DNA of 20,113 nt from Pleurobrachia bachei. Its lineage: Eukaryota > Ctenophora > Tentaculata > Cydippida > Pleurobrachiidae. Positions 7,652 through 19,600 of the stretch are shown piece by piece. A program made the position numbers and the translations under genes. The stretch covers positions 1-20,113 of the forward strand of contig AVPN01000127.1 of assembly GCA_000695325.1 (NCBI GenBank), in the 5' to 3' direction. The stretch's first letter is position 1. The number at the start of each line of letters is the position of its first letter. The notes beneath the pieces were generated by a model. That model did no database searches, had not been told where the DNA came from, and saw only the letters and a list, made by a program, of their open reading frames with translations.

Positions 7652-10600
7652 CTGTGGGGGGATCGGGAGAGTTACAAACACGTAAAAATGGGATCAGGAT
7701 TCAGGAAAGGGCATACTATGCCGCATAGGTAATGGGACGGTCGGATACGTACCTGGTCAAATTGCTTTTCGAACTTCGAATCTCCTACTGCACCCCTGGG
7801 CTCTTCTATCACTAGAATAGTATGCTCCTCTAGCAGCATTGTCACTAAAAACAGCAACCTTCGAACATCTCTCTCAAAATCTGAAACTCGATGTGTTGGT
7901 CTTTTCAACGTTCCAGGTTGCATTTTCAAGCCAACCACACACACCCCTCTATTTTCATTTTTCATTTTCAAAACGTGTCACATTCACCTGAATTGCTGCA
8001 CTGAGTGTCCAGAGTTATTCCATCCTCTGCTAAATACTCTAACAACCCAACTGTCTCAAGAGCTCTCCATATCTCTTCGTCATCAAATAATCCCCGTGTG
8101 TCCAAATTGAACCTGCAGAGGGTTAAATCATTCATCATGACGCTCCAGGATCCTGCACACCTGCTCCAGATGTAGACCCGGGTCTACCGCGCGCGCTAGA
8201 TGTCGATGAGATGGTTTCATTACAACAACACAAAATGTTGTCTTGCGCGTGCACACGGTGAGTGTGTGACCTTGAACTCTGTGCATATCAAATTTAATGT
8301 CAAGACTCATTGAGAAATAGAGGACATGTTGTGTATACACGCGAATATATTCTCTTTCTTATATCCTCCGCACCTTAGGGACCCTGACAGTAGTACAGGG
8401 GCAGCGGGGAGAAATCCTATTCCTGAACGGAGGTCCTCTAGGGAGAGAGAATTTGAATCCCATTCGTCTATCTTTACTACTCCGTGATGTAGGTTGTTTT
8501 GTTCAGACCTTATTTTTTTTTTAAAAATAAGGTCTTGTGTTTTATTGTCTTTCTTACGCGCAAAAAAGACGGCGCGCAAATAGAAAGGCCGCGCGCGTCC
8601 AAAAAACTAAAAGAACCGCGCGCGTTGATCGTCCATGCAGCGACCACCCACGCGTTTTTTTTCAAGTTTTTATTTCTCGTTATTTTATTTTGGGCGGATT
8701 TAAAAAACAAATTCCCCGAAGTCCGACTCGTGCCATTGCGATGAATTTCAGCAGCGTAACCATTGCCTTGTGCGGCCCTATCCTCTACGTGTTTTTAACA
8801 CCCTTTTCTCCGCCCTGAACAAACTATGAAAGTTCGAACTATGAAAGTTCGACTCTCTAACTTCCTGCCACGGTTTGAATAAAGACTTGCCTTCTTCGAC
8901 CCTCGCCGCTCTTCCGCGGTTTGCGCAAAAATGATTTCCCCCTCGCCGAGCACAAAACATGAAAACAAATTCCCCGAAGTCCGACGCGGGCCATTGCGAT
9001 GAATTTCAGCAGCGTAACCATTGCCTTGAGCGGCCCTATCCTCTACGTGTTTTTAACACCCTTTTCTCCGCCCTGAACAAACTATGAAAGTTCGAACTAT
9101 GAAAGTTCGACTCTCTAACTTCCTGCCACGGTTTGAATAAAGACTTGCCTTCTTCGACCCTCGCCGCTCTTCCGCGGTTTGCGCAAAAATGATTTCCCCC
9201 TCGCCGAGCACAAAACATGAAAACAAATTCCCCGAAGTCCGACGCGGGCCATTGCGATGAATTTCAGCAGCGTAACCATTGCCTTGTGCGGCCCTATCCT
9301 CTACGTGTTTTTAACACCCTTTTCTCCGCCCTGAACAAACTATGAAAGTTCGAACTATGAAAGTTCGACTCTCTAACTTCCTGCCACGGTTTGAATAAAG
9401 ACTTGCCTTCTTCGACCCTCGCCGCTCTTCCGCGGTTTGCGCAAAGATGTAGGTACATTGACCTAGGAGAGAAAGATAAGTGTTTATTTAGGTGTTATAG
9501 GGTTGTCTAGCTCCTCGACCTCCGATCAGTCTTGTGGGATACAAAAAAGGCAATTGTCAAGATACTTCTGATAAAATGACCAGAAGTAGAAGGAGGGTAG
9601 AAAACAAGACTGAAGACAGCGGTGAGATGCAGAAGGGGTTGTTGAGAGAGTTTATATAGTTGATGTGAGAATGTTTGGGGGCGAGCTACTAAATTGGTTG
9701 GATAGTATGAAAGTGTTAGCTACTATTCGACACCTGACATTTCCTACCTTCTCTCTCTCTCTCTCTCATATCACTGATTTAATGTGGATTACCCCAGACA
9801 CTGGTGAGCCCCGGAAACCCAGAGAGAGGGGTGAGAGAGAAAAATGAGGGACTAAAAGGGATAAAAGAAGATATAATATGCAGCTGGGTGAGGGAGGAGT
9901 CCTTTTACCTATTCAACGCATACAGTATCTTGTGGCCCCGGGATTATTTATATATTCTATGAGTGAGTGTACAAAGAAGTATAAGGGTTATCCCTTTGGA
10001 TGTGTGTGTATGTGATTAATTATGTCACCATGATACACTGGCTCCAGCCACCAGTTTTCAGCTCTATTGGTAGGGGGACGGATGGGTGAAATGTTCTGAG
10101 ATCCCCAAATTATGTAGCGAGATCACTGATCTCACGAGATCTCGCAACATGATTTAGGACCGTGTGATTGTATCGCAAAATGTTGGGGATCACGGGATAT
10201 ATGTTCACAATTATAGTACACACCTGAAGATGAGTGGTACAATGTAGACCTTCCCTCCGTTGGGTGAACTCCCCACTCCCAACTTAGTGCCCGCCTCGAT
10301 CTGGAGTGATATACCCCGGAGAACGGACTCTGAATCTGCTGACATACCCGCATACACGTCCTTGGAGAGAGGGGAATCAAGTTAGCGGATACTTTTTTTA
10401 CTTTATAATACTCAAACGATAACTTGTCATACTACTGTATTTAATGTCGGGCCGGTTCAGAGAGGGCAGTCTTTTCAGAGACAACAGATAAACATAAGTA
10501 TGTCTGATGTCATAAACAATGTGTTCTTTAAATGGTTGATTATCCCAATTTCTTACGACAAAAAGGTTAATCTCTTAAACTCCGGGGACAAACGGATCAA

Positions 10601-13600
10601 TTGACCTCTATAATAAACCCTAAATAACAGCTCCCAAGTTTTACCTCAAATGAGGTTGCCATCGATAGGCTCTGACCACAGTCAGACACTAACCTCAAAT
10701 GAGATATGGCCGTGTTGAGGCCACTCACTGGGAGGTTTAAACCTCGGTGTGGCATGTTCCCTCTCACTGTGAAACGCCAACTTGGTACAATTATCCAGGG
10801 ATCTACTGATCACATCACACGAATCGAGAATGTTCCACAGCTGCCTAGTATGTGGCATGTGTAGGAGAAGGAGGAGGATGGAGAGAGCAGGGAGACCCTC
10901 ATCGACTGTGTGTCGTGTCTGGGTGGTTGCGATGAAACAACCAAGAATGAGTAGGTTTGTAGTGAGATCTTGGTAGAGTGATACCCAGCTAACCACACCT
11001 GAACTAGCCTGCAAGAGGGATGATACATTGTTGCAGGACGGGAGTAAAATTAAAACACACGATGTAGTTTGTTGAGCTGAACTACAGTGTTGACGATGTC
11101 TTTTTTATTTGATCTACCGAACCCTCACAGATCGCGTGCTGTCAGTTTGAAAGAAAATGGCGGTGTGAACCACACAACAAGTTACTTACCAGGTTGGCTG
11201 ACGCGAGTGCTTTCACTTGTCTCCCAAAGTCCTTCTGGTATCTCTCGGTGGCACCAAAGCCTCTTATCAGTGTCATACAGCTGTGGAACATATCAGTTTC
11301 AAATAACACTGACGTCATAAGATTTAGGGCACACGCGGGACTACTAATAATATACTAAGGGACAGATAAAGAGAGGAAATAATTTATTACTTATGTCATA
11401 GTCAGACAGACAGACAAACACCAGATAACAGCAGATCTGTGACAAAAAGAAAACAAAAAGACAGACAAACTGTCAACTACCTGATAGTCTCGGTGATATG
11501 TTTCAGGGTGTTTTGTTGGAGTTCCGATCTTAGGATGGACAGAACCATGGAACAGGGCTTGTGTAGCCGGTAAAGTATAATGGTAACAGCACACGTTGGT
11601 AGGGTCACAACTAGTGATCCGGGGGTTACAATTGCCTGAAAGTAGGTGGGTCTTTTTTTTGGTTCTCGCAAATGTGTTTCAGGACTCGGCATGTGTAGGA
11701 GAAGGAGGAGGATGGAGAGAGCAGGGAGACCCTCATCGACTGTGTGTCGTGTCTGGGTGGTTGCGATGAAACAACCAAGAATGAGTAGGTTTGTAGTGAG
11801 ATCTTGGTAGAGTGATACCCAGCTAACCACACCTGAACTAGCCTGCAAGAGGGATGATACATTGTTGCAGGACGGGAGTAAAATTAAAACACACGATGTA
11901 GTTTGTTGAGCTGAACTACAGTGTTGACGATGTCTTTTTTATTTGATCTACCGAACCCTCACAGATCGCGTGCTGTCAGTTTGAAAGAAAATGGCGGTGT
12001 GAACCACACAACAAGTTACTTACCAGGTTGGCTGACGCGAGTGCTTTCACTTGTCTCCCAAAGTCCTTCTGGTATCTCTCGGTGGCACCAAAGCCTCTTA
12101 TCAGTGTCATACAGCTGTGGAACATATCAGTTTCAAATAACACTGACGTCATAAGATTTAGGGCACACGCGGGACTACTAATAATATACTGAGGGGTAGA
12201 TAAAGAGAGGAAATAATTTATTACTTATGTCATAGTCATACAGACAGACAAACACCAGATAACAGCAGATCTGTGACAAAAAGAAAACAAAAAGACAGAC
12301 AAACTGTCAACTACCTGATAGTCTCGGTGATATGTTTCAGGGTGTTTTGTTGGAGTTCCGATCTTAGGATGGACAGAACCATGGAACAGGGCTTGTGTAG
12401 CCGGTAAAGTATAATGGTAACAGCACACGTTGGTAGGGTCACAACTAGTGATCCGGGGGTTACAATTGCCTAAAATTAGGTGGGTCTTTTTTTTTGGTTC
12501 TCGCTAATGTGTTTCAGGACTCATATTTTATGTCATTTATGTAAGTGTCACATAGCTACTAGCTAGGGAAGAAGCCTCCCGGCAGCCCCTTTATTCACTC
12601 AATTACGTGTTTATGTTATGCGAGTCCTCCGTGTATTAAATATTCGCATAATATATTATTCACATTCTAAGTAAGGCCGCACCCTGGTGTGTGTTAGTTG
12701 TCACACAGAATCCCCCGATATGTGGGCGGCAATTCTAAATTCTCCCCTTTCATCATCACACCAATGTGTGACATCATCAAAACTTTACTTGCCATGTTCG
12801 ACCCTCAAAAGAGTTTGAACAAACCAGAACCGCGGCTAAGTGATTCCCAAAAACTGCTACCAGGCGGCGCCAGACCTCGTTTTGATTCTCAAAACGCGAC
12901 AGTGCGGTCAGATCGGTCGGAAAGAAAAGCTGGTAGGTTGATATGCTCGAAATATTTATATAATGCAGTAGAAAAATAACCGCAGCCCGAATATACTTGT
13001 GAAGATGTTGAAACATATGGGGGTACAGACGGACCCCGATTTAGTGACATCCTCGGGGGAAAGGGTTTTGGTCACTAAATCGGGGTGGCCACTAAATCGG
13101 GATCGAAAGGAAATTTATCCTGTCACTAAATCGGGGTGCCACTAAATCGGAGGTCACTTAATCGGGGTCCGACTGTATTTGAAAAATATATTATTCGGAC
13201 CCGAAAATAGCATTATGCATGCTCGACCATGTGATCTAATCAGCATGTGAAGATTCTAAAATTAAACTAATCTAATATCACCTTCTTGAATTAAGGATCT
13301 GAAAACTCAATTGTTGAATAATATTAACTTAGAATTATTATAAAACGATTTTATCAAGATCGCTTTGTTTGTATTATAGACCCGGCCCCAAGATTATAAA
13401 CCCCAGTGTTGATTTCGCTGGAAACCCACCCCAAGGCACCAGCAGGATGAGCTCTTTCCCAGATATAATAAATATCATTATATTCTTTCTGCCTAAAACA
13501 TTTTTGCTTCAAGCTATGATTCTCAAATTCCAGTAATTTGGGAATATCATAGATCGATCTCAGATCTAGGGAGCTGAGGGGATGTGGGGAGGGGTCTCAA

Positions 13601-16600
13601 AAGGAATGGGGAGGCAGGGAGATATTTCTTGTCATGTTCTAACCCCACAGGAGGAACAGAGAGATATTTCTTGTTAATATTATGCCCTAACTCTCATTTA
13701 CTATCTCTTGCCGTTATGGGGCGAGGAAAGAGAGAATCTCTCTGAGAGATATTTCATACCTGTACGATAAGACAGCAAATGATCTCTGAACATAGGAAGG
13801 AAAGGCTGACATAACAGTCCATCAGTGGACGACCAATCAACTCTAAATCAACCACAAACCTAGTGAAAGAGAACAATAACATGTGCTAGATTACCCGCCC
13901 AAAAAAGGCAGAATGATCCCTAAGCTCAGTCAGTTCACTTCCATAATACCTGGCAAGCAGACTGGGTAGTGGCATTTTGTTGTAGAATCCCAGACTCATT
14001 CTCCCCACAGCGGACATCATGTCCATAAGGAGGGACTGGGCACCTGACTCTATCAGACTGATTAGGAGGACCACTGCGAATATCTGGAATAGAAGGGATC
14101 CACACCCTGAAAATGGGGTTTAGATTGTGAAATGTTCTCAGTTAGAGTACGCATGGTTTTGTTGCTTCTAAATCAAAATGTAAATGGGTTCCCTAATCCC
14201 TTCTCACACCGGTAACAATACAATGTACCTGATGCAATAAACTGGTAATGATGCTGTTTGTTGGTGATATTAGTTGAGCTGTGACCTGGTGCCATCCTGT
14301 AGGAAGGGGGGTTAAGTTTTTCTTGATTCCCCTATAATAACTCAGGTGGACAACCTTTCGCGTCGTGTTGTACTAAAACTTTTAAACTTCTGTAGGTAAG
14401 TTACAACTTACTTCTCCATGGATTTATCATTTTGGTCGACCAACCACCGAATCAATAGCCAGTAACTGAAACAAGAGGCAAGAGGTTCAGTATACTCCTG
14501 TGAATATGTTGGATTGGTGAGTTGAATCATATGGTATGAAGTGGAAAAAGTTTTTAGACTGAAGACAGTCAACTCTCGATATACCGGGCCCCCCCTGGCC
14601 CAACTTTTTGGTAGGTCAGCTGTAGTATCAATAGGGTGTCCCACTGTCTTAGCATGATCTGCCATTTTCGTACTGCATTTTGAATGTTCCCCGGCCCGAA
14701 CAATTTCTCTTGAAGAGCCCGGTATATTGAGACTTGATTGTATTTTTAGACAAATTGAAAAACACGGAAACTTTTTAATTTTGTCGTTGAACCAAATAAA
14801 CGTGAATCAATCACAAACAAACATACTTTTACAAATATTACAATTAGAGTTCTGAATTGTCTTTTCTCTCTTTCTGACACGCATTGTCTTTACTAAGCTC
14901 TGTCACGGAGCTTTTCAGTGTCACATTATTCTTGTTTCGTGTCACTATCTGTCATTCTCTCTTCGTAGTCTTCTTATTTCATGATGCAGCTCAGGTTATT
15001 ACGTTTTGATCGGGTGAGCAGTAATTCTCATACATTCCATATGGGCATGTTGTGGTGGGTTGAAGCCTCTTCACCACCTCCCTAATCTCACTCCCTGCCA
15101 CTTTCTCCAGGGCTCTAAGTGACGTCTCATCCGATACGGCAGCAGCAAAATCTACCGAGCAGCAGGAGTTGAAGTGTTCGTCCATGATGATTAAACACAT
15201 CTCACTCCTCACTTTGCACCATACTATCTCACTTTTCTGCACCACCCAGGAGACTGAAGGGGATGAGATGGAAGATCCGAGTTTGCCTCCTCGATCCAGG
15301 CAGCTCCCGGTCTTCTTGTTTGTTTCGTCAACAACCCGCGCCCAGGAATGCCTGTTGAGCATCTCGAGCCAGCCACAGGAGCACAGTGGTTTCCTGACCT
15401 CCTCCCACAGGTGTTTTGCCTCCTGGGAGAAGAGAACGACGTGTTTGAGCAGGTCGAGGTCTTCCCCGAAAAGAGGCTTGTGGGGGACCCAGTAATCCCC
15501 AGGAATGGCACTGAGACACTTGACCCATGAGGGGTAACCCTTGAAGATGCTATCCCCAGCGTAGCAAACTTCCCTTGTCACAGCATCCAGTACCGGCCGA
15601 ACGGCATAAACAAGGCCAGTCTGGGTGGTCTGTCGTCGGAGGTTTTTCAGCATCTTGGGCACAACGGAAAGCCGGACTATTTTAATTATGGTACATGGTA
15701 GGTGGTCCTCTGTCCTAGTCCCAGTACAGGCACACAGGGCGTCCTCTACGTGGTCCAAAAAGCCAATTATTTGGGTATCGGAGATCCGCCTTTCTCTGAT
15801 CTGTAGAGCGATGTTTCGGATCGTTTCCTCGGGTGTTAGCAAATCCAGGATCCCCACGTGAAGAGGTTCGTTGCAGTCAGAGGACTGGGTGACCGGGGCA
15901 AGGAGCAAAATTAGAAGCACAGAAAGCATATTATCGGGTTTGTGTTGTGTGTTAGAATAACTAGAATTTGCGTGCTGCTACCGGGGCGTTATATAGGATG
16001 GAGGGATCTCGCGTGAGGAGGAAAACTCATGATCTACCTACATTCCTTTCGCATTTCGCTCTCTCCCATTCTCTCTCATTCTCTCTCTCCCACTCTCCTA
16101 CTATTGGAATGCTCCTAAGGCATTAGATTTAATTACGTAACTCGCTAGGGGTAAAAATTAGAGTCTCAACTACTACTCCGAAAAATCAATAGAGAAGGGG
16201 AAGGGTGGGGTAGCTATTATAGTACTGATACCATTGTTCTGCAGCAATCCTCTCAAAGGCGAGGAGGAGGAGGAGGAAAAGGAGGAATCCTAGAGGAGAA
16301 GGAGGACCGCAGCAGTAGGCCATGATAATATTAAAACTGAATATGTTAAAATCTCTAGCCTTTGGGGCTACTGGGAGGGCTCTAGCCTCTAACATAAATG
16401 TCTTTTGATTAATGTTAGTTATTTGATATGAAGTAAGGTTCGTAGGTGATTTCCATGAGCTTAAAATGGTTAGTGGTTACCATATGGTTTCTTGGACTTA
16501 CGTGATAGAGACAAGGAACGCAGTACACGATAGGAGCATGAGAGAGCTGACCAGTTTGAGTAGACTACAACTTTCAACCCACTGAAAAGCATCGGGGTTA

Positions 16601-19600
16601 GAATATCGATTAGGAGGGGGATACAAAATGCGAGGTAGAGTTAGACGTTAGATTCGTATACAGTGGGTTTTGTTACAGTGGGAACAATGAACATGCGTGC
16701 TGTCAATCTGGATTCTTTGGTAATAAGAATACTGGGCTCAACGCGAGCGCCATGAGCGTAACCAACTGCATTCTGCGCTCTGATTGATCAATATTTTGGG
16801 CGTTTGCTGAATTTATTTTCCACACTACAAACAGTGTGCAGCATTCCTGATTTACTCCTGTTAGACATGGTAAGACATGGAATGTTTCAAAGAAGGATGG
16901 GCAGTTTATTTGATGTCTTAATTGAGGATATGCCCTAAACCGGAGATAATTCCAGATCAGGGCCTAATATGAGATAAACTCAATATAAATTCCAGAAGTC
17001 GGACAATTTTTCTTACTAACAGAAGCTACCATCTTTCATTAACCCTTCCAATCCCTCTCTGTCGGTATGCCCCAACTATTCTCCCTCTACTCTTTACTCT
17101 CTAAACATTTGCACATGAAATCTCGCTGATCTCAAGCAACCCCCCGTCGCAAATATGCATAACATATAAATGCAAGATAAAATAAGAACTTTATATTGCT
17201 CTCTCAGAATGAGCTAGCAGGTATTTTAATTTATAGGGGTATGTTATTTTGCTACTTCTAATATCCAGGAATTTTCTCCACTATTAGAACTGACAATGTG
17301 TTACCTCTTTATATGTGGACATTGGAATCTTGCTGACTGAAATTGTGTTACTCTGCTCCACAGGGACACGTTTTTCCAGTCTCCTTCTGATAAAATAGGC
17401 ACGTTGTAAACGGGGAATGCAACCCGGGATAAAATACTTTCGGCAACTCCTGCCATTTCCGTTTTGGGCCATAGTATATCTGATGTCCATTAACCGAGCG
17501 AGGGTATCCAACAAGACCACGATTTAAAGTGTGATTTAAAGTGTGATTTAAAGTGCGATAAGTGTGATTTAAAGTGTGATGAGCTACCTGTGTGGTGTTG
17601 GTGGAGGTAGGGATTTAGGTCCTGCTATTCTCAGATCGTTAAGTATGCCATGTTTAGGGGAGAGATCGGAGGGAGAACCAGCAAACACTATCCTGCCCTC
17701 GTCAAGCAGAACCACCTGGTGGGGGGATACACGTGTAGAATTTAATACAGAAATTACTTTGTAATCAGATCCAGAATCTTGATCTTGTCGAAACCACCTC
17801 CACTACCCACTAAACTGTACATTATCCCTAACCTTGTGAGCATGTTCAATTAGTTCCGTATTGGATGTAGTCATGACGACAGTCCTCCCTTCCTCTCCCA
17901 CAGCAAACAATAACACACTCTCAAAGAAGAATTGATCACGTGACTCGGGCTCCAATCCTGCCAGGGGCTCGTCCAGTAACACAGTTGAGGAACGGGAGTA
18001 GAGGACCCGAGCAAGGGATATGGGTTGGAGGGCCTTGCTTTCGTTTATCTGCAGGTTTAATTTGTGTGAAAAGTTGTCCGGTTCCCGGGATTATGAACTT
18101 GTACCCAGTACGGGGTTATGAAGTTACTCCCGGTAACGTACGTGATTATGAAGTTGCCCTGTACTGGATCATGAAGTTGGGATTATTGTTGTGAATGATT
18201 AATTCCTTGTGATTATTGAGATCCGCAGAATGCGGAAAATATCAATAAAATATTCTCCAAGATTCCAAGATTGCTAGATTCCGTGAATTTTTATATAGAT
18301 CGCTTTGTTGCGTCATAATATGAAATGAATCTTATGCAATTGCACAGGATGGGGTGATCTTTGCACTAAGGATATATCTGTAGAAGGTTCGGTGCCGTGC
18401 GTTCTCGTTTTAGGTCATAGTGGAGCTACGCGGTTCCCCTTTTGATGTGGCTTCGGCAGAATACAGAAGAAATAGTATCATCAAGAAATAGTATCATTAT
18501 AGTTCTCTGATCTCATAACACTAACAGACATGGGTCCCAATATAAAGTTTCTTTTCGTCCTCAATTCTCAAAATATTTTGGCGATGAGATCCCCGCGGGC
18601 TTCGTGTGTAGGGGTGGCACTGGCAGCGTCACCAACAAAATAATGGGGTTGGTATATTTTAAACTCACGTTTATTGTATGTTCCTTTAGATTACAGAGTG
18701 TAATTGCCTTCATGTACCGATCAGAGTCATACTTCTCGCCGAACAACACGTTATCAGACACGGAACCACCTGAAACCAATTGGTTACCAGATGTTAAATT
18801 GTAAAACCACCTGAAACCACAGTACAGGTCGGAGATGCCTACTGGCACCTAAATTCTATTTATTGAGAAATGGAGCTATTGGAGATTGAGATAATAAGCT
18901 TCAAAACAAGGCTTGTTATGTTCTAACCCTTCTTTACATTTGTGTTTCACGGGCGGGGCACAGTCTAGCTAGGCAAAGCTAAAGGCATGATTTATTAACC
19001 GCGTATAGATTTGTTATTTCTAATCACTCCTTATTACTGCAGCCCGCCAAAGCAACGCCCATAAATTCCTATTTAATTTCCTTTTGGGTTGATTTCCAAG
19101 CACTGTCTTAAAGCACGGCCACGCCCTTTCGGAGCTATATATTTTCGTCTATACAGAAGCAGAATATACCAAAATAGAGAAAACTTTCCCGCGTGATACC
19201 TTGAATGACAAATTGATCACGATATAACTGACAAATTGCCAACATCCGGATGCTTCCCATATTTTCCATATTTCCCTTCCTTATCATGCATGCTGTTCTT
19301 AGACCGCCTACCTGGCAATATTTCCCACATTTATGACAATAGTATCAATATTAGGTCACCTAAGGGCTAATACACGTGCGTGACCGTCACACGCGTCCAA
19401 GGATTGTTTAATATATGATTCCGGTCACGAACAACAATGCTACGAATGCCACGCATAGCTAGACTGTGTTTCGTGCGCCCCGCCCGTGAAACACAAATGT
19501 AAAGAAATAACAAATCAATGCCATCACACATACCAAAAATAACAGGAAGCTGGGCTGCTAGAGCAACGTTCCTTTCTCGCGCCCATCTCACCTCACCAAC

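Larger units (their letters stand above)
10854..11687. repeat. Intragenic tandem duplication, unit A (834 bp)
   Basis: Starts inside ABCC exon 15 and runs through exons 14a and 13a into the intron before them. Matched by 11688-12522. Confidence 0.96.
11688..12522. repeat. Intragenic tandem duplication, unit B (835 bp)
   Basis: Near-perfect copy of 10854-11687 with about ten intronic differences, including one extra T in a T-run. The exons are unchanged. Confidence 0.96.

Noticed and set aside
8778-9218. Identical 60-codon minus ORFs (MFCARRGG...)
   Set aside because: They recur only because the 258-bp unit repeats. They are short, Arg-rich and lack any gene signals.
10117-10145. GCGAGATC ... 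GATCTCGC hairpin as a regulatory element
   Set aside because: Only 8-bp arms in an intron, with no supporting context.
12698-12979. 93-codon + strand ORF inside ABCC intron 12
   Set aside because: Low-complexity composition, no recognisable motif, antisense to a supported gene.
13860-13949. Exon 11 reading on to GGGCGG|GTAATC at 13895
   Set aside because: That donor leaves a 35-nt intron and enters a stop; the earlier donor at 13950 gives the correct phase and the ABCC coupling motif.
15169-15861. Several ORFs overlapping the nested gene in other frames
   Set aside because: Shadows of the 312-codon frame, which has the signal peptide, TATA box and greatest length.
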